A stretch of 64,000 nucleotides of DNA from an uncultured Bacteroidales bacterium (GCA_937995875.1 CALKIW010000070.1:16333-80332); one strand, 5' to 3'. Counted from the stretch's first letter, positions 10,261-19,326 are shown. Notes: a model not told the origin generated them from the sequence alone. Made by a program: numbers and translations.

Positions 10261-10278
10261 AAAGCACCCGGCTTATGT

Positions 10279-10450
10279 AGTTCATGTTATCGGGCTTATG
10301 GCTTTATGATAGAAGTTTACATGCTTTGTGACGGGGATTTATCTGCTTTGTGATGGGGATTCAGTAGCGTTGTGATGGGAAGTTTGTAGCTTTGTGATAG
10401 GAGGTTTGTAGCTTTGTGGCAGATGATTTTCTACTTCCTGACAAATGGAT
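10279..10450. repeat. 22-bp tandem array, type GCTTTGTGATGGGG
   Basis: Successive units begin at 10301, 10323, 10345, 10367, 10389 and 10411 (GCTTTATGATAG, GCTTTGTGACGG, GCTTTGTGATGG, GCGTTGTGATGG, GCTTTGTGATAG, GCTTTGTGGCAG). All steps are exactly 22 bases. Weaker units flank this at 10279 and 10433. It fills most of the gap between the pilin-like gene and DUF3822. Units are near-identical without spacers, so this is not a CRISPR array. No promoter box was found within it. Confidence 0.85.
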
Positions 10451-10532
10451 TTCTGATTGATGCCATCGACATGGCTGGGAATTTCTGTCCACTTGACTGA
10501 GTTTTGGCGTCTCGATCTCACTTTTCACAACC

Positions 10533-11015
10533 TTATTCCCAATTACCAACATTGCCGTTGAACGCTGCAACGTCACCAATTTTCAAGCCGGGAAACTGTC
10601 CGGAAGCAACGGCTTTCTCGATGAGTTCTGCAATGGAATTGGCGTCAAGCCCCTGCAAATATTCCTCGTAACCCGCACTACACTCCATAAGTGGAACATG
10701 ACGCCCACTCTTACCAATGGCCGACGACACTGCAAGCGCGAACGGTTTGCTGTCGGAAAAAGGTATATACTTCAGCGAGTCGGCAAGCAATCCCACTTTG
10801 ACAAGGGTGTCGAGGCTTCCCGTATAGGTGGCATGAGCGATTTTATACGCCTCTTCCGCCACACGGATTTTTACCAGATACTGTTTCACGACCATCTCTC
10901 TCATGGCCCGTTCCTTCTCAAATCGGAGCGGACGATAGACGCTCAAGAAACAGAGTACCGCCAAAACCAGTACACAGCCTGCAAGGAGATAATTATTTCT
11001 GACATTGAACTTCAT
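10533..11015 (-). CDS. Small membrane-anchored protein, pseudopilin-like
   Basis: The 160-residue protein has a short positive N-terminus, one hydrophobic helix (about residues 10-27, LLAGCVLVLAVLCFLSVY) and an extracytoplasmic region. The segment after the helix (VKIRVAEEAYKIAHATYTGS, about residues 48-67) resembles the region of type II/IV pseudopilins where a long helix leads into a 'gsY..sl..L' turn. There is no classic prepilin peptidase site (G followed by F-T-L-x-E), so the pilin assignment is only structural resemblance. I do not recognise a named family. A TAnnTTTG box lies about 50 bases upstream. Confidence 0.7.
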   Translation of the reverse strand: MKFNVRNNYLLAGCVLVLAVLCFLSVYRPLRFEKERAMREMVVKQYLVKIRVAEEAYKIAHATYTGSLDTLVKVGLLADSLKYIPFSDSKPFALAVSSAIGKSGRHVPLMECSAGYEEYLQGLDANSIAELIEKAVASGQFPGLKIGDVAAFNGNVGNWE

Positions 11016-11067
11016 ATCTCGTGTTTTATTATTATCTTTGTCTCTTAGGCAAGACGGATTAGCATTG

Positions 11068-11075
11068 CAAAGATA
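11068..11075 (-). promoter_or_regulatory. -7 box (TATCTTTG) for the pilin-like gene
   Basis: On the minus strand the sequence reads TATCTTTGCA, a perfect TAnnTTTG box, 53 bases upstream of the ATG. Confidence 0.65.
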
Positions 11076-11153
11076 CTAAAAACCCAATAGATAACGACGG
11101 TTATCCCTTGTCTTTTAACAAAAAAGTATTTACCACCAATATTTCACAACGAA

Positions 11154-12623
11154 ATGACCCAAGCAGAGTTCATCGATTATATCAAACAAGACTTCGGTTT
11201 TGAACCTACGTCCGACCAACAGAAAGGTATGGAGACCTTCGCCCGCTTTCTTGCCGACCGCAACGACCGCGTAGTGATGATACTTCGAGGCTCCGCCGGA
11301 ACGGGAAAAACCTCCCTTGCCGGGGCAATGGTGCGCACACTCCATCGTCTGGGACAAAAACTCACACTGATGGCTCCTACCGGACGTGCGGCCAAAGTGT
11401 TTTCTCTCAACAGCGGTATGCCCGCCTACACCATACACCGGCGTATCTATCGCGAGAAAGCCTATCAGGGATTGGACGGCCAGTTCAATCTCAACAACAA
11501 CCGTTATCGCAATATGTTGTTTGTGGTAGACGAGGCTTCGATGGTGAGCAGCTTCCCAACGGGCGAGAGTTCGTTCGGTTCAGGGAGCCTGCTCGACGAC
11601 CTCATGCAGTATGTGTACAGTGGTGACAACTGCCGTCTGATGCTCATCGGCGACTGCGCCCAGTTGCCGCCGGTGGGCGAGGAAGAAGCGCCGGCACTGA
11701 GTTCGGACATGCTCGAAGGCTACGGCATGAAGGTTTACCAATGCGATTTGGACGAAGTGCTGAGACAAAGTCAGGACTCAGGCATACTCTACAATGCCAC
11801 ATTGATACGCCAACTGATTACGCACGACGAAACCACCCTGCTTCCCCAAATCGATTTCAACGGATTTGCCGACATCAAAGTGATGCCGGGCAACGAACTC
11901 ATCGACAGTCTCGGCACAAGCTATCGGCAGACCGGGATAGACGAAACCATAGTAGTGACACGGTCAAACAAGCGTGCAAACATTTACAATCAGGGCATCC
12001 GAAACATGGTGCTCGACCGGGAGGAGATGCTCTGTACGGGAGATATGCTGATGATTGTACGCAACAATTACTTCTGGACAGAGCAAATATCGAAAGAAAA
12101 TCAACCGGCAGACGCCAACATCCCTTCTTTTCTTGCCAACGGCGACCGTGCGAAGGTGCTGAGAATACGCAACGAACGCGAGTTCTATGGCTTCCGATTT
12201 GCCGACGTATGGCTACAGTTCCCCGACTACGACAACTTTGAAATGCAGGTGACCATTATCATGGACTCGCTCATCAACGATGCTCCTGCACTGACCAGAG
12301 AACAACACGAGGAACTATATAATAAGGTAATGGAAGATTATGCCGATCTCCCCACCAAGCCGGAACGGATGAAAGCACTGCGCAAGGACATCTATTTCAA
12401 TGCCCTGCAAGTGAAGTTCGCCTATGCCGTTACCTGTCACAAGGCTCAGGGCGGACAATGGCAGCATGTCTATGTAGACCAAGGTTACATGACCGACGAG
12501 ATGCTCACCCCAAACTATATTCACTGGCTGTACACCGCCTTTACACGGGCCACAGACAAGCTTTTCCTTGTTAATTGGCCCCAAAACCAAGTAAAGCAGC
12601 ATAAGGAAGAACAACAGCCGTGA
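11154..12623 (+). CDS. ATP-dependent RecD-like DNA helicase (superfamily 1)
   Basis: This 489-residue protein has the SF1 helicase layout: Walker A GSAGTGKTS at residues 46-54, TLMAPTGRAA just after (motif Ia), VVDEAS near residues 124-129 (motif II), MLIGDCAQLPPV (motif III) and a C-terminal AVTCHKAQGGQW motif typical of the UvrD_C_2/RecD C-terminal domain. It lacks the long N-terminal region of RecD2 and a RecB/RecC context, so it is a short stand-alone RecD/Dda-like helicase. The likely role is DNA repair or fork processing. It is transcribed alone and divergently from the pilin-like gene. Confidence 0.88.
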   Translation: MTQAEFIDYIKQDFGFEPTSDQQKGMETFARFLADRNDRVVMILRGSAGTGKTSLAGAMVRTLHRLGQKLTLMAPTGRAAKVFSLNSGMPAYTIHRRIYREKAYQGLDGQFNLNNNRYRNMLFVVDEASMVSSFPTGESSFGSGSLLDDLMQYVYSGDNCRLMLIGDCAQLPPVGEEEAPALSSDMLEGYGMKVYQCDLDEVLRQSQDSGILYNATLIRQLITHDETTLLPQIDFNGFADIKVMPGNELIDSLGTSYRQTGIDETIVVTRSNKRANIYNQGIRNMVLDREEMLCTGDMLMIVRNNYFWTEQISKENQPADANIPSFLANGDRAKVLRIRNEREFYGFRFADVWLQFPDYDNFEMQVTIIMDSLINDAPALTREQHEELYNKVMEDYADLPTKPERMKALRKDIYFNALQVKFAYAVTCHKAQGGQWQHVYVDQGYMTDEMLTPNYIHWLYTAFTRATDKLFLVNWPQNQVKQHKEEQQP

Positions 12624-12697
12624 CACTTCCAAGCATCAAAAATCGTTGAAACCGCATTACTGGCCCGTATCACGTCATTATATGGAATAATGCAAAA

Positions 12698-14680
12698 CTA
12701 TATTATGATGTTGTTGCCCAACTGTTTGGCCAGCTTGTTGCGAATTTCCTGCATATCCTGATACTCTGTCATGAGCTTTTTCAACTGCTCCGCATCATCT
12801 GCCGAATGTTTGATTTGCTCCATTAAATCCTTAAGATGATGCTCCACATAATCCATCCGAAAATCCAGCAACAAGTGCTCAGTCTGTTGCCGCAAAGCCT
12901 CTATCTCGTCTTCTTCGAGCTGGCGACAATCTTCCTCGTCTATAAACTTTTCCTCTTTTTCCGCTGACAAATGATAATAATCCGATGCCATCTTGTTGGC
13001 AATCTGACTGATCCGAATATCGTCATGATGGATAAAGTAAGGTTCTGCCTTGAAATCGGGCTTGTCACTCAGCTGCACGGCCTCGGCGAGAATATCGTTG
13101 AACAGGGATTCCTGAAACCGCAAACCGTCGGCTTCAAGATTATAATGTATATATTGCGCAACCGTGAGGTTGTAGACATTGCCGTCCTCGCCCTCCACAT
13201 TTTCAAAGATTACGCGTTCGCCATGACGCACCACCATCTGCGTGAGCATTCTTTCCACCTTGCTCGCCTGCTGCATGGGTGTTGCAATACGAATGGGTTG
13301 CACGTCTCGCCCGGTCGCCGGGTTTAGGCCCTGTTCCCCCTCATCCTGTCCCATCGGAGTTTTTCTGTTGCGTCTCCTGCGGATAAACGTGTTCATCTGG
13401 CTGATGAGCGACCGCTCGTTGATACCCATGCGCAGGGAACAATCGTGAATATAGGTATCGCGCAGAATTTGATTCTGCACCATCGAAATTGATTCCACGA
13501 TGGAATTGATGGCCTCCGCGCGCTTTGTCGGGTCGGTTTCTCCCTTCAGCAGCAAGTCGGTCTTGAACTGTATGAAGTCGCTCTGATGCTGCTCTATATA
13601 TTCCCGAAACTCTGTCACCGTATGTGCTCTGGCAAACTCGTCAGGGTCTTTGCCTTCGGGCAGGAGCAACACTTTGAGATTCATGCCTTCCGACAGCAAC
13701 ATATCCGTACCTTTCATGGCCGCATGAATTCCCGCTTCATCACTGTCGTAAATAAGCGTAATGTTCGACGTAAACCGATGAAGCATGTGTATTTGATGAA
13801 AGCTCAGGGCAGTGCCGGAGTTGGCCACGACATTCTCTATGCCACACTGATGCATGGCTATCACGTCGGCCTGCCCCTCTACCATGAAAACATTGTCCTC
13901 CTTGGCAATAGTCTTCTTGGCTTGCCAAATGCCATACAATTCGCGGTCCTTGTAATAAATGTCGCTTGCCGGAGAGTTCACATACTTCTGATTCACCCCC
14001 TTACTGCGATTGTCCAACACACGGGCTGTGAACCCCACCACCTTACCGCTGACACTTATCCACGGGAATATCACGCGCCCGGCATAGCGGTCGATAAGTT
14101 CGCCACGGTCGTTCTTGTAACAGATACCCGTGGCAAGCAGAAACTCCTCTTTGTATCCCTGCTGCAATGCCGTGCGTGCCAGAGCTGTACGGTCGTTCAG
14201 ATCATAGCCGAGTTGGAATTTCTTGATGACGTCATCGCGAAAGCCGCGACTCCGGAAATACTTCATCCCAATAGCCACTCCGTCCGCATTGTTGTGCAGA
14301 AGATCCTCAAAATATTTGCAAGCCCACTCATTGACGATAAACATCGACTCGCGCTGGCTCTGCTCCTCTTTTTCCTCATCGGTGAGTTCGCGCTCCCTGA
14401 CCTCAATATGATATTTATTAGCCAACCATCTGAGCGCCTCAGGATAGGTCATCTGCTCGTGTTCCATCACAAAGTTTACGGGCGTTCCGCCCTTGCCGCA
14501 ACCAAAGCAATGACACGTTCCACGTGCGGGAGACACAAAAAACGAAGGTGTCTTCTCGTTGTGGAACGGGCAAAGCCCCTTGTAGTTGGCCCCGGCCTTC
14601 TTCAGGGTCACAAATTCTGACACCACCTCCACTATATTGGCGGTATCCTTGATTTTCTCTACGGTTTGTCTGTCTATCAT
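12698..14680 (-). CDS. dnaG: DNA primase DnaG
   Basis: DnaG makes RNA primers at the replication fork. The 660-residue protein has the N-terminal zinc ribbon with ligands C37, H40, C58 and C61 (CPFHNEKTPSF, CHCFGC). The TOPRIM core follows (VEGQADVIAMHQCG near residue 264, YDSDEAG near residue 310). The C-terminal region of about 220 residues is helical and acidic, as expected for the DnaB-interacting domain. The ATG at 14680 gives the standard MIDRQTVEKIKDTANIVEVV start. A -7 box lies about 130 bases upstream. The gene stands alone, convergent with the helicase. Confidence 0.96.
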   Translation of the reverse strand: MIDRQTVEKIKDTANIVEVVSEFVTLKKAGANYKGLCPFHNEKTPSFFVSPARGTCHCFGCGKGGTPVNFVMEHEQMTYPEALRWLANKYHIEVRERELTDEEKEEQSQRESMFIVNEWACKYFEDLLHNNADGVAIGMKYFRSRGFRDDVIKKFQLGYDLNDRTALARTALQQGYKEEFLLATGICYKNDRGELIDRYAGRVIFPWISVSGKVVGFTARVLDNRSKGVNQKYVNSPASDIYYKDRELYGIWQAKKTIAKEDNVFMVEGQADVIAMHQCGIENVVANSGTALSFHQIHMLHRFTSNITLIYDSDEAGIHAAMKGTDMLLSEGMNLKVLLLPEGKDPDEFARAHTVTEFREYIEQHQSDFIQFKTDLLLKGETDPTKRAEAINSIVESISMVQNQILRDTYIHDCSLRMGINERSLISQMNTFIRRRRNRKTPMGQDEGEQGLNPATGRDVQPIRIATPMQQASKVERMLTQMVVRHGERVIFENVEGEDGNVYNLTVAQYIHYNLEADGLRFQESLFNDILAEAVQLSDKPDFKAEPYFIHHDDIRISQIANKMASDYYHLSAEKEEKFIDEEDCRQLEEDEIEALRQQTEHLLLDFRMDYVEHHLKDLMEQIKHSADDAEQLKKLMTEYQDMQEIRNKLAKQLGNNIII

Positions 14681-14807
14681 AAAAATAAACGGTTTGAGGG
14701 AGAGTTTGAAGTGGTTGCGTACAGCGAGCGGTATCGTGCCCCGACTTTAAACACAGCGGTTTGTCCTGTTACGCCTTAGCATTTACACCAGCTTTGCTAC
14801 TCTCATG

Positions 14808-14815
14808 CAAAGATA
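14808..14815 (-). promoter_or_regulatory. -7 box (TATCTTTG) upstream of dnaG
   Basis: The minus strand reads TATCTTTGCATGAG. It is 128 bases upstream of the dnaG ATG, implying a long leader. It is the only good TAnnTTTG match I found in this stretch. Confidence 0.5.
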
Positions 14816-14877
14816 AGGCTTTTTATCTATAGTGAGCGTTTAAAAAAACAAAAATATAACGGCATGATCACCTCCTC

Positions 14878-14922
14878 ATTCTTCATTCTTCATTCTCCAC
14901 TCTCCATTCTTCGCTCTCCTCC
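14878..14922. repeat. Short degenerate CATTCTT/CATTCTC tract
   Basis: An irregular run of CATTCTTCATTCTC-like heptamers lies just outside the left end of element copy B. It resembles other short AT/CT microrepeats in the window and has no obvious function. Confidence 0.5.
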
Positions 14923-14930
14923 CTTCTCTT

Positions 14931-15333
14931 TATAAAATATTATTACCGTTTTTCGGTGATTATTTTCTGAGCAACCAGCGCAAAAAGGGCTATGTTTCCG
15001 CCCTCATTCCCCGCTTGTTTGACCGAAAAACTGTACTTTTTGTGGGGACCGTATTCCGCCATATTGTGGCGGAGCCTTAATCGCGGTGCGCCTAAGCCCT
15101 AACCGCCACATGGTTAAGCCTCATCCGTTCTGCGGTTAAGGCTTAGCCGCAATGCCATTCGATATGTAATCGCAGACGAACAGATTGAAGGCGCAAGAAC
15201 ACTAAAATGCAACCAGTTGATTATAAACACATTACGAAATATCGTAAAAATCGCGTATTTCGGACGGACGCAGAATTATTTTGAAATACGCGAAGCATAC
15301 GGGGGTGATTGTAAAGAAAAATACGGATATGCA
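14931..15333 (+). repeat. Dispersed mosaic element, copy B (full length)
   Basis: One of three well-matching full copies (B, C, E). The left module starts near ATTACCGTTTTTCGGTGATT and includes CAGCGCAAAAAGGGCTATGT. The core at 15064-15174 has five units with anchor positions 15070, 15092, 15114, 15136 and 15158, all 22 bases apart. The right module contains a hairpin, CGCGTATTTC pairing with GAAATACGCG, and ends GGGTGATTGTAAAGAAAAAT. It lies between the divergent genes dnaG and etfB, ending about 150 bases before the etfB start. Confidence 0.85.
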
Positions 15334-15441
15334 GTCTCCCCAAAAACGATCACAATGTAATTATTGCGGGCTATTGCGAACACCATGTAAACCTGATGGT
15401 TGTTTTTAGATGTTTTGTTTGGTCAAGAAGCAAATAATTTG

Positions 15442-15449
15442 TATTTTTG
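15442..15449 (+). promoter_or_regulatory. -7 box (TATTTTTG) for etfB
   Basis: TATTTTTG fits TAnnTTTG and lies 37 bases before the etfB ATG; it probably drives the etfB-etfA-dehydrogenase unit. Confidence 0.6.
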
Positions 15450-15486
15450 CCATAATTAACGACACTTCAAATTTATACATAAATAC

Positions 15487-16356
15487 ATGAAACTAAAAAT
15501 CGTTGTACTTGCCAAGCAAGTGCCAGACACGAGAAATGTGGGTAAAGACGCCATGACGGCTCAAGGCACCGTAAACCGTGCCGCCCTGCCCGCTATCTTC
15601 AACCCTGAAGACCTGAACGCCCTGGAACAAGCACTCCGACTCAAGGACCAAAATCCCGGCTCTACGGTTGGTATTCTCACGATGGGACCACCCCGAGCAA
15701 GCGAAATTATCCGTCAGGGGCTATATCGGGGAGCCGATACCGGCTGGCTGCTCACCGACCGGAAGTTTGCCGGTGCCGACACCTTAGCCACTTCGTATGC
15801 GCTCTCGATGGCCATTCGTAAAATAGGAAAGGTAGATATTATTCTGGGTGGACGCCAGGCCATAGACGGCGACACGGCGCAGGTGGGGCCACAAGTGGCT
15901 CAAAAGCTCGGCCTCAACCAAGTGACCTACGCAGAAGAAATCATCAAGATAGAAGATGGTAAGGCTACGATTCGCCGACACATTGACGGCGGCGTGGAAA
16001 CGGTTGCCGCACCGCTCCCGGTGCTCATCACCGTGAACGGAACGGCTGCGCCGGCACGCCCCTGCAATGCCAAACTCGTGATGAAATACAAGTACGCCAC
16101 CTGCCCTATGGAACGCAAGGGAGACGAGGCTTGGGCCGCACTGTATGAGTCGAGGCCCTATCTCACCCTCAACCAATGGAGCGTGGAAGACGTAGACGGC
16201 GACGAGGCTCAATGTGGGCTGTCGGGCTCGCCTACCAAAGTGAAAGCCGTGCAGAACATTGTGTTCCAAGCCAAAGAGAGCAAGACCCTCACGGACAGTG
16301 ATGCCGACATTGAGGCATTGATGAAAGAACTCATCAACGAAAAAATTATTGGTTAA
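15487..16356 (+). CDS. etfB: Electron transfer flavoprotein beta subunit
   Basis: EtfB pairs with EtfA to carry electrons from acyl-CoA dehydrogenases to other redox carriers. The 289-residue protein opens with MKLKIVVLAKQVPDT, the usual ETF-beta start, and has the conserved AIDGDTAQVGPQVAQKLG motif near residues 125-142 and a VNGTAAPARPCNAK-like loop near residues 183-196. It is longer than the roughly 250-residue respiratory ETF-beta but close to the clostridial/FixA size. etfA follows after 31 bases. Whether this ETF bifurcates electrons cannot be judged from the sequence by eye. Confidence 0.93.
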   Translation: MKLKIVVLAKQVPDTRNVGKDAMTAQGTVNRAALPAIFNPEDLNALEQALRLKDQNPGSTVGILTMGPPRASEIIRQGLYRGADTGWLLTDRKFAGADTLATSYALSMAIRKIGKVDIILGGRQAIDGDTAQVGPQVAQKLGLNQVTYAEEIIKIEDGKATIRRHIDGGVETVAAPLPVLITVNGTAAPARPCNAKLVMKYKYATCPMERKGDEAWAALYESRPYLTLNQWSVEDVDGDEAQCGLSGSPTKVKAVQNIVFQAKESKTLTDSDADIEALMKELINEKIIG

Positions 16357-16387
16357 TTAAGATTGGCCTTTGAGCCACCTATAAAAG

Positions 16388-17410
16388 ATGAACAACGTAT
16401 TTGTATATTGCGAAATAGAAGAAACAACCGTGAAGGAAGTTTCTCAAGAATTGCTGACTAAGGGTCGCAGACTGGCCCAACAACTCGGCGTACAGCTTCA
16501 CGCCGTAGTTGCCGGAACGGGCATCAAGGGTAAAGTGGAGAGCCAGATCCTCCCTTACGGGGTGGACAAGCTCTTTGTGTTCGACGCGGAAGGACTGTTC
16601 CCCTACACTTCCGCCCCCCATACGGACATCCTTGTAAACCTCTTTAAAGAAGAGAAACCTCAAATTTGTCTCATGGGTGCGACCGTCATCGGGCGCGATC
16701 TCGGCCCACGAGTTTCGTCGTCGCTGACGTCAGGACTTACTGCCGACTGTACGCAGTTGGAGATTGGAGACTACGAAGACAAAAAGAGCGGCAAACTCTA
16801 TAAGGACCTGCTGTTCCAAATTCGTCCCGCCTTTGGTGGGAACATTGTCGCCACCATCGTCAATCCTGACCACCGCCCCCAGATGGCTACCGTGCGTTCG
16901 GGTGTGATGCTGCGCGAGATTCTCGACGAAAACTACAAGGGCGAAGTGGTTTATCCTGATGTTGCCCAATATGTTGCCGAGACCAGTTATGCAGTAAAAG
17001 TCATTGACCGCCACGTGGAAAAAGCCATGAACAACCTCAAGGCCTCTCCCATTGTTGTGGCCGGAGGTTACGGAATGGGGTCGAAAGAAGCTTTCTCCAT
17101 GCTCTACGATTTAGCCGACGTGCTCCACGCGGAGGTTGGCGCGAGCCGTGCTGCCGTAGACGCAGGCTGGCTGGACAACGAGCGTCAGGTGGGACAGACC
17201 GGCATCACCGTTCACCCCAAAGTGTATTTCGCCTTTGGAATATCCGGCCAGATTCAGCATATCGCAGGTATGCAGGACGCAGGCATCATCATCGCCGTGA
17301 ACAACGACCCGGATGCGCCTATCAACGCCATCGCCGATTATGTGATTCGGGGTAACGTCGAGGAGGTGATTCCCAAGATGATAAAATATTACAAACAGAA
17401 TAGTAAATAA
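16388..17410 (+). CDS. etfA: Electron transfer flavoprotein alpha subunit
   Basis: This is the FAD-binding partner of EtfB. The 340-residue protein has the N-terminal ETF domain and the C-terminal FAD-binding domain with the classical pattern GASRAAVDAGWL (about residue 250), RQVGQTG, YFAFGISGQIQH and NNDPDAPI (about residues 300-310). It sits between etfB and an acyl-CoA dehydrogenase on one strand, so the three products very probably form one electron-transfer chain. Confidence 0.94.
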   Translation: MNNVFVYCEIEETTVKEVSQELLTKGRRLAQQLGVQLHAVVAGTGIKGKVESQILPYGVDKLFVFDAEGLFPYTSAPHTDILVNLFKEEKPQICLMGATVIGRDLGPRVSSSLTSGLTADCTQLEIGDYEDKKSGKLYKDLLFQIRPAFGGNIVATIVNPDHRPQMATVRSGVMLREILDENYKGEVVYPDVAQYVAETSYAVKVIDRHVEKAMNNLKASPIVVAGGYGMGSKEAFSMLYDLADVLHAEVGASRAAVDAGWLDNERQVGQTGITVHPKVYFAFGISGQIQHIAGMQDAGIIIAVNNDPDAPINAIADYVIRGNVEEVIPKMIKYYKQNSK

Positions 17411-17543
17411 CAATCAAGCAGGAAAAATGACGGGAATGAAAGCATAGGGACTGTCAGTTTGGATCAATCCGAACCACATCCGGCTTCGCTACTTTGATGC
17501 TGTGATACCCTCATGCCTTGATTCTCAAAACAAAATAAGTATT

Positions 17544-19265
17544 ATGTCTAATTACTATACAGACCATCCCGAAATTGGATTCCAACTCAATCATCCATTG
17601 ATGAAGAGGATTGTGGAACTCAAGGAACGCAACTATGCCGACCAAGAGAAGTTTGAAGATGCTCCCATAAACTTTGAGGATGCCATCGAAAACTACAAAC
17701 GATTGCTCGAAATCACCGGCGACATCACGGCCAACATCATTGAGCCCAACTCTGAAAGTGTGGACTTGGAGGGGCCGCATCTTGAAAACGGGCGTATGCT
17801 TTATGCGAGCAAGACCTTAGAAAACCTTGAGGCCACACGCCAAGCCGGGCTTTGGGGTGTTTCCATGCCACGCCAATATGGCGGACTGAACATCCCCATC
17901 ACCATCTTTTCCATGATGTCTGAAATGGTGGCCACAGCCGACTCCGGTTTCCAGAACATTTGGAGCCTTCAAAGCTGCATTGATACTTTGTATGAGTTTG
18001 GCTCCGAAGAGCAGAAACAGAAATACATTCCCCGCGTATCTGCCGGCGAGACGATGTCGATGGACTTGACCGAGCCGGACGCCGGCTCCGACCTGCAGCG
18101 TGTGATGCTGAAAGCTACGCAAGACGAGGACGGCACATGGCGGCTCAACGGTGTGAAACGATTTATCACCAATGGCGACTCTGACATTCACCTCGTATTG
18201 GCGCGGTCGGAAGCCGGGACCAAAGACGGGCGTGGACTATCGATGTTTATCTACGACAAGCGCGACGGTGGAGTTACCGTGCGTCACATCGAAAACAAAC
18301 TCGGTATTCACGGCAGTCCTACCTGCGAACTGGTGTATAAAAACGCCAAAGCCGAACTATGCGGTAGTCGTCGGCTGGGACTTATCAAATATGTCATGAG
18401 CTTGATGAACGGTGCCCGACTGGGAATCGCCGCGCAATCCGTTGGTCTGGCACAGGAGGCTTACACTCAAGCTGTTGACTACGCCAAAGCCCGCGTGCAG
18501 TTCGGAAAGAAGATTGCCACCTTCCCCGCTGTCTATGATATGCTCTCCCGAATGAAAGCCAAACTCGATGCAGGGCGTGCCATTCTCTACCAGACATCAC
18601 GCTATGTAGACATTTACAAAACTTTGGAAGACATTTCCCGCGAGCGCAAACTCACGCCGGAGGAGCGCAAGGAGATGAAAACCTACAGTCGACTGGCCGA
18701 TGCGCTCACGCCTCTGAGCAAGGGTATGGTTTCAGAATATGCCAATCAGAACGCCTACGACTGTATATCCGTTCATGGCGGCTCCGGCTTCATTATGGAA
18801 TACAAGAGCCAACGGCTCTACCGCGACGCCCGCATCTTCTCTATCTATGAAGGCACGACACAGTTGCAGGTGGTGGCTGCCATACGCTACATCACGAACG
18901 GAACCTATCTCAACATCATCAATGAAATGTTGGGCGAAGAAGTTTCTGAAGAATTGAAGCCCTATAAGGAGCGCATCGAAAAGTGCGTGAAACTTTACGA
19001 AGAGGCCATTGAAAAAGTAAAGGCTGAAGACTGTCAGGAAGCTCACGACTTCCTCGGACGTCGTCTGTACAACATGACGGGCGACATCGTGATGGCACTG
19101 TTGCTCATCAACGACGCGTCTAAGGCACCCGAACTCTACGCCAAGAGCGCGAAGGTCTATACCAGACTGGCCGAAGAGGAAATCATTGGGCACGCCGCGT
19201 TTATCCAAGCATTTGTCATCGACGATCTGAAAGACTGCCGTCTCATCTCGGAAACAGAGGAATAG
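17544..19265 (+). CDS. Acyl-CoA dehydrogenase, long form with C-terminal extension
   Basis: The enzyme should oxidise an acyl-CoA to the enoyl-CoA (or run in reverse in an anaerobe), passing electrons to EtfAB. The ATG at 17544 gives MSNYYTDHPEIGFQ and 573 residues. An in-frame ATG at 17502 would add 14 non-conserved residues, so I prefer the shorter form. Motifs include MDLTEPDAGSDL (about residue 172) and SIYEGTTQLQ, whose Glu is the expected catalytic base. About 150 extra residues follow the usual dehydrogenase end, as in the longer subfamily of about 570-600 residues. The substrate is unknown. A 133-base gap separates it from etfA. An imperfect terminator follows. Confidence 0.9.
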   Translation: MSNYYTDHPEIGFQLNHPLMKRIVELKERNYADQEKFEDAPINFEDAIENYKRLLEITGDITANIIEPNSESVDLEGPHLENGRMLYASKTLENLEATRQAGLWGVSMPRQYGGLNIPITIFSMMSEMVATADSGFQNIWSLQSCIDTLYEFGSEEQKQKYIPRVSAGETMSMDLTEPDAGSDLQRVMLKATQDEDGTWRLNGVKRFITNGDSDIHLVLARSEAGTKDGRGLSMFIYDKRDGGVTVRHIENKLGIHGSPTCELVYKNAKAELCGSRRLGLIKYVMSLMNGARLGIAAQSVGLAQEAYTQAVDYAKARVQFGKKIATFPAVYDMLSRMKAKLDAGRAILYQTSRYVDIYKTLEDISRERKLTPEERKEMKTYSRLADALTPLSKGMVSEYANQNAYDCISVHGGSGFIMEYKSQRLYRDARIFSIYEGTTQLQVVAAIRYITNGTYLNIINEMLGEEVSEELKPYKERIEKCVKLYEEAIEKVKAEDCQEAHDFLGRRLYNMTGDIVMALLLINDASKAPELYAKSAKVYTRLAEEEIIGHAAFIQAFVIDDLKDCRLISETEE

Positions 19266-19285
19266 TGAGATCGGAACAACATACA

Positions 19286-19326
19286 CACAGCCTCGTCCAC
19301 GCCTTTGGTGGGTGGGGCTGTTTTCG
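19286..19326 (+). terminator. Probable terminator after the acyl-CoA dehydrogenase
   Basis: An imperfect hairpin (ACAGCC...CCAC pairing with GTGG...GGGCTGT) is followed by TTTTC, 20 bases after the stop codon. Confidence 0.55.

Noticed and set aside
10279..10450. CRISPR array
   Set aside because: Units are contiguous and similar throughout, with no unique spacers and no cas genes nearby; the same holds for the arrays at 21138 and 50827.
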